52,839 bases of DNA from Acinetobacter bohemicus ANC 3994 (GTDB lineage: Bacteria > Pseudomonadota > Gammaproteobacteria > Pseudomonadales > Moraxellaceae). Every line of letters starts with the position of its first letter. Within the stretch, counting starts at the first letter, position 1. Position numbers and translations under genes: made by a program. The stretch lies in assembly GCF_000367925.1 (NCBI RefSeq), contig NZ_KB849168.1, forward strand, positions 1 through 52,839, read 5' to 3'. Of this stretch, positions 1-7,969 are shown piece by piece. The notes below the pieces were generated by a model, which saw only the letters and a program-made list of their open reading frames with translations, searched no databases and was not told the origin of the DNA.

Positions 1-69
1 TTCGAAATCTTAACAATCCAACCAACTTATTGATTTATCAGAGGTTTTATTTAACATCACCGCCGATGG

Positions 70-104
70 ATGTGCATTCTACAGCATTTCACATCCCATA
101 CAAC
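70..104 (-). promoter_or_regulatory. Possible strong leftward promoter, stable-RNA-like
   Basis: On the minus strand a TTGTAT box (98-103) and a TAGAAT box (76-81) are 16 nt apart, followed by a GC-containing discriminator and upstream A/T tracts. This resembles promoters of highly expressed or stable-RNA genes. The transcript would run left out of the window, so its gene is unknown. The -35 match is only moderate. No gene is visible in 1-286. Confidence 0.3.
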
Positions 105-286
105 CCCTTTTTCAATCTATTTTTAACGAGTGGTTGTTTATTGCTCTAAATTAGTCTTTTTGTCTTATTTTTCTACATATTTTGATCAAATTTGTTTTAA
201 TACGTACATTCAAAGACCTGTTAATATACTTTATTATGTAGTTTCAGCTTTAAGCAGCAGCTTAATATAGAGCTCTAGGATTTTTT

Positions 287-1207
287 ATGCGTCACTTCCA
301 TTATGTTTGGGCTAGCCTTTTATCTTTTGGGTTAATTTCTCCTGTAGTTGCAAATGATTCAATGGGTAATTCTGAATTACCAACGGCAAAAGGTCTAGAG
401 ACACCTTCGACTCAACAAATCCAAGGTGCTCAACATCCTCGTCTTGAAGCATTAAAAGAATTAAAAAATGTGACAGCCAAAGATTTAAAAGTAAATGCGA
501 ATGCAACCCAGCCTGAAAGCCAAAAAGATCCGTTACAGCCCTTAAATCGACAGGTATATGCTTTTAATGATGCTCTAGACCGTCATGTAGCTCGACCACT
601 CGCTGTTCAATATAAAGAAAAAGTACCTTCTGATATACGCGGATCATATCGTCAGTTTCGCAAAAATTTAGGTGAACCATGGAATGCAGCCAATCAACTG
701 ATTCAGGGGCGACCACTTCGAGCTGCAGAATCATTAGGCCGTTTTTCCATTAATACTATTACGACTTTAGGTTTTGCCGATCCTGCTCGACGTTTAGGCT
801 TATATGCTGAAGAAGAAAACTTTGGCACCACATTAGGTTATTACGGCATTCCTTCGGGACCTTATTTGGTTTTACCTGTTTTTGGTCCAAGTACATTTCG
901 AGATACTGTGGGTCTCGTCATGGACAGCCAAGCCCGACCACAAAAATATATCTTTGAAGATCGTGAAGGTGTTTATTGGACAGACCAAGTTTTACGCGGC
1001 ATTGATGCGCGTTCTCAACTTCTAGATATAGAAGATGTTTTACAAGGCGATAAATATGCCGCCATTCGTGATATTTACTTACAACGTAAAAATTTCGCTA
1101 TTGCAGAAAAAAAAGGACTAGAATCTGAATCACTGTTTATTGATGATGATCAAGATAGCACTGAGAATGACGTGCCAGAAGATGATGTAGATACAACAAA
1201 CAAGTAA
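287..1207 (+). CDS. mlaA: MlaA/VacJ-family outer-membrane lipid asymmetry protein
   Basis: MlaA is the outer-membrane component of the Mla pathway, which removes mislocalised phospholipids from the outer leaflet and passes them to periplasmic MlaC. The conserved MlaA region runs from about residue 80 to 260, with DPLQPLNRQVYAFND, a GRFSINTITTLGFADPA stretch and GPYLVLPVFGPSTFRD. The start has a TAGGA ribosome site upstream. The N-terminus is a signal peptide (hydrophobic core, then PVVA before NDS) but has no lipobox; the whole 306-residue protein contains no cysteine, unlike E. coli MlaA, which is a lipoprotein. The C-terminus is a long acidic tail. It is a single-gene unit; in E. coli too, mlaA is separate from the other mla genes. 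The family call is secure; non-lipidation is inferred from the missing cysteine. Confidence 0.93.
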   Translation: MRHFHYVWASLLSFGLISPVVANDSMGNSELPTAKGLETPSTQQIQGAQHPRLEALKELKNVTAKDLKVNANATQPESQKDPLQPLNRQVYAFNDALDRHVARPLAVQYKEKVPSDIRGSYRQFRKNLGEPWNAANQLIQGRPLRAAESLGRFSINTITTLGFADPARRLGLYAEEENFGTTLGYYGIPSGPYLVLPVFGPSTFRDTVGLVMDSQARPQKYIFEDREGVYWTDQVLRGIDARSQLLDIEDVLQGDKYAAIRDIYLQRKNFAIAEKKGLESESLFIDDDQDSTENDVPEDDVDTTNK

Positions 1208-1323
1208 ATAAGTCTTTTCCATTTATTCAAAATATGATCAGTTAAGCATCTTTCTTTGCTGATCATTAGATTGTTATAGTACAACTATAGGCATCATCAC
1301 TTTAAGGGTCATACAATTTCTTT

Positions 1324-2292
1324 ATGTATTTCATTCAACCAACTCGTAATATTCCTTATTTAGATCAGGTACTCAGTACACTCCCCAGTGTGCAAATGAT
1401 TTGCATAGATGATATTGATTTGTATGATCCCACCATTTTAGCCATTGCTGATGTGCAAGACTATCTGACCCATCAATGGTCGCTCCCTACCATTGTATTG
1501 GCCTTTGAAAATGAAGGCACGGCCTTAGCTCAAGCTTGGGAACTGGGTGCTTTAGCAGGTTGGATCTGGAATAAACTTCCGCGTGACCCTGAAGGAGCAT
1601 TACTTAAAATTGATGCACAATATAAGCGCAATCAAGATAGTCGTGATCTACCCTCAGCTGCACATCTACAAAAATGCTTATTGCCCAATCCAATTGAATT
1701 GATGAACTATAAGGTTGAAACATTGTTTCAACCTTCTGCCTATTTGTCTGGGGATTGGTACGATTATTGGAAAATTAGCGATAAAGAAATTATGTTTTAT
1801 CTGGCTGATGTTTCTGGACATGGCGTCACCAGCAGTTTACTCACCTCTTGGATGGCGGCCTTTCATGGTCGATCTAAAACACCACGCGAATTGATTAAAA
1901 AACTCAATGGCATGCTGGTTCAAGAAAATATTGAAAAGCATATTACCATGATTGCCGGAGTCTTAAATTTAGAGACCCATCAATTACGTTGGTCAAGCGC
2001 CGGACATTATCCGCCTGCAATTATTTTTGAACCCAACCAGCCACCTAAAATTTTAAACACCAGTAGCTTCCCTTTGGGATTAACTGAAGATTTGGAAGTC
2101 GAAGAGTTTGTCTGTGTGTTGAATCGTCATGCGCGGTTTATTATTTGTTCCGATGGTGCACTCGAACCTTTTGATGGTGGCCTAAATGAACAATTTGAAA
2201 AATTGGTCTTCCATTTGCAAAATCAATCGTTCCAAGCCCCTGAACATGTAGCAGATGACATTGCTATCTTAAGTTTACGCCGAATGAATTAA
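1324..2292 (+). CDS. gigA: GigA-like SpoIIE/RsbU-type serine phosphatase with receiver-like N-terminus
   Basis: This is a 322-residue PP2C-type phosphatase of the RsbU/SpoIIE group. The phosphatase domain covers about residues 115-320 and shows the metal-site motifs SGDWYDYW (142-149), LADVSGHG, SSAGHYPP, ICSDGALEPF and the closing ADDIAILSL. Residues 1-110 look like a degenerate receiver domain (ICIDDID, then WNKLP with a conserved-type lysine). In A. baumannii the gigA-gigB pair is reported as a stress, antibiotic-tolerance and virulence regulator, in which the phosphatase dephosphorylates the STAS protein GigB. The next gene encodes a STAS protein, which fits. No kinase (RsbW-like) gene is nearby. 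The gigA assignment rests on domain order and genus context. Confidence 0.85.
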   Translation: MYFIQPTRNIPYLDQVLSTLPSVQMICIDDIDLYDPTILAIADVQDYLTHQWSLPTIVLAFENEGTALAQAWELGALAGWIWNKLPRDPEGALLKIDAQYKRNQDSRDLPSAAHLQKCLLPNPIELMNYKVETLFQPSAYLSGDWYDYWKISDKEIMFYLADVSGHGVTSSLLTSWMAAFHGRSKTPRELIKKLNGMLVQENIEKHITMIAGVLNLETHQLRWSSAGHYPPAIIFEPNQPPKILNTSSFPLGLTEDLEVEEFVCVLNRHARFIICSDGALEPFDGGLNEQFEKLVFHLQNQSFQAPEHVADDIAILSLRRMN

Positions 2293-2405
2293 TCATATAA
2301 TCAATATGTTAACTTTCAACTAAGCAAACTACTCCTTTTGGCTACTTGAGTCTCTAGTGGCCCTATGTGATAATTTTACAATCCTTCTCTGCAAATGGCA
2401 TTTAT

Positions 2406-2924
2406 ATGTCAACAGGTCATGTTGAATATGCAAGCTTGAATGGAACGCATATTTTTAAGCTTATTGGCGAAGTGCGTGCCCAATCTTGTATCAGTCTAGA
2501 CAAACTCCTTAGTAAAATTGAACAGCAATCAAATGTGGTTGGGGCAATCGTAGATTTAACCCAAACCACATTTATTGACAGTACTGTTTTAGGTGTACTC
2601 GCCAAGCTTGGTCTCAAGCTCAAGCAAATCCACCACATTCAGGCCGTCATGCTATCTACCAACCCTGATATTACAACTTTGGCCAACAGTATGGGTTTGG
2701 GTCAGGTTTTTGTGATCTTAAATTATTGTGGTGACCCCAAAGTATGCACACTTGAATTAATGGAAGAACACATTAGTCATAACACCATGTTAACCACGGT
2801 TTTAGATGCGCATAAAACACTGATGGAGTTGAATGAAAACAACCTCAATATGTTTGAGCCTTTGGTTAAACAGCTGCAAAAAGAACAAGATAATATTGAG
2901 CAAGTGTCTCAACAAAACGTATAA
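2406..2924 (+). CDS. gigB: GigB-like STAS-domain anti-anti-sigma factor
   Basis: This STAS-domain protein is the expected substrate of the preceding phosphatase. The core motif VDLTQTTFIDSTVLGVLAKL carries the serine (about residue 59) phosphorylated in SpoIIAA/RsbV-type proteins. I prefer the ATG at 2406 (MSTGHVEYASLN, 172 residues) over the in-frame GTG at 2367, because the extra residues are not STAS-like; neither has a strong ribosome site. About 55 C-terminal residues extend past the STAS fold and are Gln- and Glu-rich. The gap from gigA is 113 nt and to the nitrilase gene 24 nt, so the three may be co-transcribed. Confidence 0.83.
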   Translation: MSTGHVEYASLNGTHIFKLIGEVRAQSCISLDKLLSKIEQQSNVVGAIVDLTQTTFIDSTVLGVLAKLGLKLKQIHHIQAVMLSTNPDITTLANSMGLGQVFVILNYCGDPKVCTLELMEEHISHNTMLTTVLDAHKTLMELNENNLNMFEPLVKQLQKEQDNIEQVSQQNV

Positions 2925-2948
2925 AAATTATTTATTAGAGCTCACCAC

Positions 2949-3773
2949 ATGACTTTACTCTCTGTTGTACAAATGAATTCTCAAGATGATATTGATGCCA
3001 ATTTCATCGTGATCGAGTCGTTGATACAACAAAGTAAAGTAGATGGTGCAGAGCTGATTGTTTTCCCTGAAAACTTTGTGTGTTTTGCAGGTGGAAAACA
3101 ACGCGAGACAGCAGCGCAGTTTGAAACGATTCAACAGCGGTTAGAACATCTTGCCCAGCAATATCAAATTTGGATTGTGGCGGGGACACTTCCCTGTCCC
3201 TTCCGTCCCGATGGTTCCATCATTCCTGATGGTCGTGTCCGTACGGTCAGCCTATGTATTAGCCCTGAACGTACTGAAGCACGTTATGACAAAATTCATT
3301 TGTTTGATGTGCACGTTGGTGATGCTGTCGGTGGCTATCAAGAATCTAAATTTTTTGAACCTGGAACCGATATAGTGGTTGCAAAAACACCCTTTGGCCA
3401 TATTGGACTGATGGTTTGTTATGACCTACGCTTTCCCGAATTGGCACTCACTTTACGTGCTCAAGGTGCAAATATATTGACTGCACCTGCGGCATTTACT
3501 TACACCACAGGTCAAATGCATTGGCAGTTATTGTTACAAGCACGAGCAATCGACAGTCAATGTCATGTTTTAGGCGCTGCACAACAAGGCTGGCACGGTG
3601 AAAAGCGTCAAACGTGGGGACATGCGGGGGCAACCCATAGTCGTGGTCAAATTTTAGCAATTACAGAGGCTGAGGGTGCTCAGCTGATAACGGTTCCTTT
3701 CGATTTAAAAGAACAACAGGCAATACGTGCATCGATGCCTTTGATACAGCATCGTAAATTGATGACGTTATAA
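2949..3773 (+). CDS. Carbon-nitrogen hydrolase, probable deaminated glutathione amidase (Nit1-like)
   Basis: The protein is a 274-residue single-domain nitrilase-superfamily amidase. The full Glu-Lys-Cys triad is visible: E41 in VFPENF, K115 in RYDKIHLF and C157 in GLMVCYDLRFPEL. HLFDVHVGD and the LRFPEL segment are typical of the Nit1/YbeM branch, which hydrolyses deaminated glutathione as metabolite repair. The exact substrate cannot be fixed from sequence. It lies 24 nt after gigB and is probably in that operon. No terminator hairpin is evident before ohr. Confidence 0.85.
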   Translation: MTLLSVVQMNSQDDIDANFIVIESLIQQSKVDGAELIVFPENFVCFAGGKQRETAAQFETIQQRLEHLAQQYQIWIVAGTLPCPFRPDGSIIPDGRVRTVSLCISPERTEARYDKIHLFDVHVGDAVGGYQESKFFEPGTDIVVAKTPFGHIGLMVCYDLRFPELALTLRAQGANILTAPAAFTYTTGQMHWQLLLQARAIDSQCHVLGAAQQGWHGEKRQTWGHAGATHSRGQILAITEAEGAQLITVPFDLKEQQAIRASMPLIQHRKLMTL

Positions 3774-3887
3774 ATCTTTTTTCTTTAAAGCAAAAAATTC
3801 GATATAAAAATTACAAAATCACCGCTTATTTTTCCCTCCAAATCATCCAAGATAAAATCTTGATAAAAATTTACAAGGGATAACAGA

Positions 3888-4313
3888 ATGCCTTTAGAAA
3901 AAGCGGTTTATACAGCAAAAGCCAAAGCAACAGGCGGACGTGATGGTCGAGCGACATCATCAGATGAAGTTTTAGATGTGAAATTAGCCGTACCTAAAGA
4001 AATGGGCGGTGCTGGTGGAGGCACCAATCCAGAACAACTTTTTGCAGCAGGTTATTCAGCGTGTTTCCTCGGTGCAATGAAATTCGTTGCAGGCAGAGAT
4101 AAACTCAACATTTCCAAAGATGCTTTTATTGAAGGCGAAGTCGGTATTGGACCAATTCCTACAGGTTTTGGTATTGAAGTAAAATTAAATATTCACTTAG
4201 AAGGTATGGATCAGGCTGAAGCACAAAAATTAGTGGATGCAGCACATATCGTTTGTCCATATTCTAATGCGACTCGTGGCAATATTAACGTCACGTTGAA
4301 CGTGATTACCTAA
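3888..4313 (+). CDS. ohr: Organic hydroperoxide resistance protein Ohr
   Basis: Ohr is a cytoplasmic thiol peroxidase that reduces organic hydroperoxides. The 141-residue length is standard. Both redox cysteines are present: C59 in YSACFLGAMK and C123 in HIVCPYSNATRGN. The GGGTNPEQLFAAGY motif supports Ohr rather than OsmC. AAGGG precedes the ATG. No MarR-type ohrR gene is adjacent, so any peroxide regulator must be encoded elsewhere. A strong terminator follows. Confidence 0.95.
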   Translation: MPLEKAVYTAKAKATGGRDGRATSSDEVLDVKLAVPKEMGGAGGGTNPEQLFAAGYSACFLGAMKFVAGRDKLNISKDAFIEGEVGIGPIPTGFGIEVKLNIHLEGMDQAEAQKLVDAAHIVCPYSNATRGNINVTLNVIT

Positions 4314-4325
4314 GCAAGCACTTAA

Positions 4326-4366
4326 TCTATCCTAAAATAAAGCTCATCATTTTAGGATAGAATTTT
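4326..4366 (+). terminator. Rho-independent terminator of ohr
   Basis: A perfect 13-bp stem (4326-4338 with 4349-4361) and 10-nt loop are followed by a short T run. Confidence 0.85.
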
Positions 4367-4442
4367 TCATTGATTCAATAAGATGTAAATCTCAATAAAA
4401 CACAACTCAGATCACTCGCACCCTATTTCACGCACAATACAT

Positions 4443-4477
4443 AAAAAAATTGCCGAATTTTATTCAGTTCAGCAATT
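4443..4477 (-). terminator. Rho-independent terminator of gspE
   Basis: A 10-bp stem (4448-4457 with 4468-4477, one G-U pair) reads on the minus strand into a T-rich run, 33 nt past the gspE stop. Confidence 0.75.
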
Positions 4478-4509
4478 GATTAAATTACAGACATTCAAAA
4501 GACTTCACG

Positions 4510-5997
4510 TTATTCCGCAGCTTCATTGGTCACGCGTAAGACTTCTTCTAAGGTGGTTTTGCCCTGTAAAACTTTACGTAAACCGTCATCACGAATCGAG
4601 CCTGATTGCTGACGTGCATAGGCTTCCAACTCATATTCCGCAGCATTGCCATGAATGAAACGGCGCATTTGATCATCAACAGGGACAATTTCATAAATTG
4701 CCGTTCGCCCCATAAACCCTGTATGGGAGCAATGATCACAGCCTTTCGGTTGTGGCAACTTCAGTTCAGCTTTGGCATTTAAATGTCGAAAAAGTTCAGT
4801 TTCAAATGCATCAGCATCGTGCCATGTAGCACAACGTGAACATAAAGTTCGCACTAAACGCTGCGCGATCACCCCAATCAAAGAACTGGCTAACAAGAAG
4901 GGTTCAATCCCCATATCTTTTAATCGTGTGACTGCACCAATCGCTGTATTGGTATGCAAGGTTGAAAGCACCAAATGACCTGTGAGTGAGGCTTGCACAG
5001 CAATTTCTGCGGTTTCTAAATCACGAATCTCACCGACCATGACGACATCAGGATCCTGACGCAACATGGCTTTTAACGCCCGAGCAAAGGTCATATCCAC
5101 TTTGGTGTTGACCTGCGTTTGCCCAATACCTTCCAATTGGTATTCGATCGGATCTTCCGCAGTCAAAATATTTTTTGAGCCATCATTTAAATCCGATAAA
5201 GCGGCATATAAAGTGGTGGTTTTACCTGAACCTGTAGGTCCAGTAACCAAAATAATGCCATGTGGACGATGTACCAAATGAGTTAAGCGCTCATAATCAG
5301 GCTGCATCAAGCCCAAATGCGTCATGTTTAACCGACCAGCTTGTTTATCGAGTAAACGCATTACCACACGTTCGCCATGTGACGAAGGTAAGGTCGAGAC
5401 ACGCACATCGACTTCACGCCCTGCCAACCTTAAAGACATACGACCATCTTGCGGCACGCGCTTTTCAGCAATATCAAGTTTTGCCATGACTTTAATACGT
5501 GACACCAACAGTGGTGCCAATTCACGACGTGGTTGGACAATTTCGCGCAGTTGTCCATCAACCCGTAAGCGGACGGACAATTTTTTCTCAAAAGATTCGA
5601 TATGAATATCGGAGGCACCAACTCGAATGGCTTCTGAGAGCAAAGCATTAATCAGACGAACAATCGGAGCATCATCTTCCTGATCCATCAAATCTTCAGC
5701 TTCAGGTACTGAATCTGCCAAACTGAGTAAATCTGGATGATCTTCTAAACCCGCAGCCACTTGTTGTGATTCACCGGTATCACCCGCAAAGCTTGAACTG
5801 AGCAATTGATGAAACTCTTGCTCGCTACATAATTGGTGCTGTGCAGGATAAGCTAAATAGCGACGCGCTTCTTGTATCGCAAGCAATGGCGTATTTTCAC
5901 GGCGTACAATAAAAGCTTGATCACCCTCGTATCGGAGCAATACGCCATGACGCTTAGCAAAACTATAGGGTATTTGTAATTGTTTAAGTATTTGCAT
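4510..5997 (-). CDS. gspE: Type II secretion system ATPase GspE
   Basis: GspE is the cytoplasmic hexameric ATPase that powers pseudopilus assembly in type II secretion. Visible motifs are Walker A GPTGSGKTTT, the Asp box around TAEDPIEYQ, Walker B with EIRDLETAEIAVQASLTGH, the His box LSTLHTN, and the tetracysteine zinc site (LCSRC, then CDHCSHTG) that separates GspE/PilB from PilT. The ATG at 5997 is preferred to the in-frame TTG one codon upstream. No other gsp gene is in the window, which fits the scattered T2SS loci known in Acinetobacter. PilB was considered; the length (495 residues) and short N-terminal domain favour GspE. Confidence 0.88.
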   Translation of the reverse strand: MQILKQLQIPYSFAKRHGVLLRYEGDQAFIVRRENTPLLAIQEARRYLAYPAQHQLCSEQEFHQLLSSSFAGDTGESQQVAAGLEDHPDLLSLADSVPEAEDLMDQEDDAPIVRLINALLSEAIRVGASDIHIESFEKKLSVRLRVDGQLREIVQPRRELAPLLVSRIKVMAKLDIAEKRVPQDGRMSLRLAGREVDVRVSTLPSSHGERVVMRLLDKQAGRLNMTHLGLMQPDYERLTHLVHRPHGIILVTGPTGSGKTTTLYAALSDLNDGSKNILTAEDPIEYQLEGIGQTQVNTKVDMTFARALKAMLRQDPDVVMVGEIRDLETAEIAVQASLTGHLVLSTLHTNTAIGAVTRLKDMGIEPFLLASSLIGVIAQRLVRTLCSRCATWHDADAFETELFRHLNAKAELKLPQPKGCDHCSHTGFMGRTAIYEIVPVDDQMRRFIHGNAAEYELEAYARQQSGSIRDDGLRKVLQGKTTLEEVLRVTNEAAE

Positions 5998-6097
5998 CAA
6001 AGTTTATAATGATGAATAAATTGATTTGAGTGTACTCTAAGCATATGGCAGCGTGAAGTCTGTTTTTTACTGATTAAGCAATATAGGAAATGTGCTG

Positions 6098-6919
6098 TTG
6101 TCTAAAAATAATGAATTGCTCGAACCTGAGCATCCCAATTTAAAATGGTGGGGCGAATACAGCTTTGAATTAAATCAGCCCAAGGCATGGCAATTTGGTT
6201 CCCTGTTATTTCGTCTCACGCGCGGACTGCAAGAATGGCGGATGGAATTTCACCGCCCACAAGTTCAGTATGACTATGAACAAAAATGGCATGCGATTGA
6301 AGATCCACATTTTGGTTTTCCTCAGCCCGCGAAAATAGAACGCTATATGTTCAAATCAACGCAAAGTAAATTGCAACTGATGCCGCGTTTAGCGGATCGC
6401 TCTGTGGTGATTAAACCGGTCGATCCGATTTATATTCCCGCTGGACAACGTGGCACATTGTATATCAGCACCCCGTTATGGATTGCTGGTTTTGTCGAGG
6501 GACAAAAAGATCCTCTGTTTGATATTCCGGTCATTCTACCCAAAGACACTTGGTTTGGTCCGAATCATCGTATGGGCGAAATTTGTTATGCGACCGCTGT
6601 TGATGGCCGTACCGAATTACATCAGTTAAAACCGCGTGCCTTTCGTGCAGTCACCCCGATTGAATTTCATAATACCAGTCACCAACAATTACGCTTTGAC
6701 CGAATGAATGTGCCTGTTTCTGCACTCCCGCTGTTTTATAGTGAAAGTACGGGGCGATTATGGACCTCACAAATTAAAGTTTTACATGAAGGTTTGGATC
6801 GCCCGCCTCGAATTCGGATTGAAAATCGTACCCCACCACATGCCGGTGAAGTCATGTATGTCCATCCGCCACGTGCGCCAGCCAGTGCGTTGTTTAATAT
6901 GTTTGATTCATTTTTCTAG
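6098..6919 (+). CDS. Unknown conserved protein, possibly DUF432-like, paired with MscS
   Basis: I cannot assign a function. The protein is soluble, about 274 residues, with no signal peptide or membrane segment, and is rich in aromatics and beta-type sequence (LKWWGEYSF, PVDPIYIPAGQRGTLYIS, PLWIAGFVEG). I suspect the DUF432 family, known next to small mechanosensitive channels, but only from memory. Start choice: GTG (6092), CTG (6095) and TTG (6098) are consecutive in frame; AGGA at 6085-6088 is 9 nt from the TTG but only 3 nt from the GTG, so TTG giving MSKNNELLEP is the best start. The stop is 8 nt before the channel gene, implying an operon. Confidence 0.75.
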   Translation: MSKNNELLEPEHPNLKWWGEYSFELNQPKAWQFGSLLFRLTRGLQEWRMEFHRPQVQYDYEQKWHAIEDPHFGFPQPAKIERYMFKSTQSKLQLMPRLADRSVVIKPVDPIYIPAGQRGTLYISTPLWIAGFVEGQKDPLFDIPVILPKDTWFGPNHRMGEICYATAVDGRTELHQLKPRAFRAVTPIEFHNTSHQQLRFDRMNVPVSALPLFYSESTGRLWTSQIKVLHEGLDRPPRIRIENRTPPHAGEVMYVHPPRAPASALFNMFDSFF

Positions 6920-6927
6920 GGGGCAAA

Positions 6928-7854
6928 ATGGCCGATTCAAATATTCCAAAAGAAATCACCAGTAGCCTCAAAGGTATTTTCACCAACATTAATACCGATC
7001 GATTAACTGAAATTTTGGTTGCACTGTCCTTGGGGGTCATTGGTTTTCTGATTGCCCGATTTGTATCGAATGCTTTTATTCGAACCATTGGTTCACGTTT
7101 TAATGCACACCAACGTCTGGTGTGGCGACGCGGTATTTTCTATTTCATCTTCTTGATTTTTGTCATGGCGAGCTTAAAAGAAGCCGGCTTTAAGCTGAGT
7201 GTCTTTTTAGGTGCAGCAGGCATTTTAACCGTTGCTTTGGGTTTTGCCTCACAAACCTCGGCTTCCAACCTAATCAGCGGTTTATTCTTGATTGGTGAGG
7301 GGTCTTTTGAAATCGGCGATACCATTCAACTGACTTTAATTCGTGGAAATACCATTGAGGGTGAAGTGATTTCAATTGACTTACTTTCTGTCAAACTATT
7401 AACCCAAGATAATGTGTATGTTCGGCTCCCGAATGAACAGTTGATTCGTGCACCTGTGCATAACTTGTCAAAATTTCCGATACGGCGTATTCCCATCACC
7501 TTAGCCATTAATTTTCATGAAGATATTATCAAAGTTCGTGAAGTGCTGCTTGATGTTGCCAATAAATATCCATTGGTTTTGGCCGACCCGAAACCCGCAG
7601 TGACCGTGACCGCATTCCGTGAATCTTCCATTGAACTGTTATTTGCAATTTGGTGTGACCGTGAAAACTTTTTTAAAGTGCGTGATGAAATGCAAGAACG
7701 TATCCGCAATGGCTTCCTAGACAATCAAATTGAAATCCCTGTACCTAAAATGGGCTTGGTCGATCGGCCAGTCAATATGCCACCTTTAAATGATGCCGAT
7801 ATTGATCAATATGCCAATGCCAAAGAAGTAAAAAGAGAGCCTAATTTAAAATAG
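6928..7854 (+). CDS. Small-conductance mechanosensitive channel, MscS family
   Basis: This 308-residue inner-membrane protein has predicted helices near residues 25-45, 65-85 and 90-125, the last matching the pore-lining TM3 with the Gly/Ala-rich stretch FLGAAGILTVALGFASQTSASNLISG. It is followed by the beta domain (GSFEIGDTIQL, GNTIEGEVISIDLLSVKLLTQDN) and a C-terminal alpha/beta domain. MscS channels open under hypo-osmotic tension. The preceding gene is translationally close (8-nt gap) and may encode a partner. The gene ends before an inverted-repeat element. Confidence 0.9.
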   Translation: MADSNIPKEITSSLKGIFTNINTDRLTEILVALSLGVIGFLIARFVSNAFIRTIGSRFNAHQRLVWRRGIFYFIFLIFVMASLKEAGFKLSVFLGAAGILTVALGFASQTSASNLISGLFLIGEGSFEIGDTIQLTLIRGNTIEGEVISIDLLSVKLLTQDNVYVRLPNEQLIRAPVHNLSKFPIRRIPITLAINFHEDIIKVREVLLDVANKYPLVLADPKPAVTVTAFRESSIELLFAIWCDRENFFKVRDEMQERIRNGFLDNQIEIPVPKMGLVDRPVNMPPLNDADIDQYANAKEVKREPNLK

Positions 7855-7872
7855 TTTTTTTAATCATTTAAT

Positions 7873-7966
7873 ACTCCCCAACCCTCCTTTTTAAAAGGAG
7901 GGAGAATCCAATCAAACATTTATTTGGACTCGAGTCCCCCTTTATCAAAGGGGGATTTAGGGGGAT
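7873..7966. repeat. Inverted dimer of REP-like palindromes (copy 1)
   Basis: There are two G/C-rich hairpins: 7882-7902 (10-bp stem around a single T) and 7936-7954 (8-bp stem, loop ATC). Each has an outward tail repeating its own C- or G-run. The dimer sits between the convergent mscS-like and DUF2339 genes and may also terminate transcription. Related dimers are at 24608 and 31126. Confidence 0.85.
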
Positions 7967-7969
7967 TTT

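Noticed and set aside
5324..5605. Plus-strand frame inside gspE.
   Set aside because: It lies wholly antisense to a conserved ATPase gene and has no independent support.
4510..5997. PilB or PilT instead of GspE.
   Set aside because: The zinc site excludes PilT; the short N-terminal domain and length fit GspE better than PilB.
7873..7966. CRISPR-like or insertion-sequence remnant.
   Set aside because: No regular spacer array, no transposase reading frame and no target duplication; the structure is a palindrome dimer.
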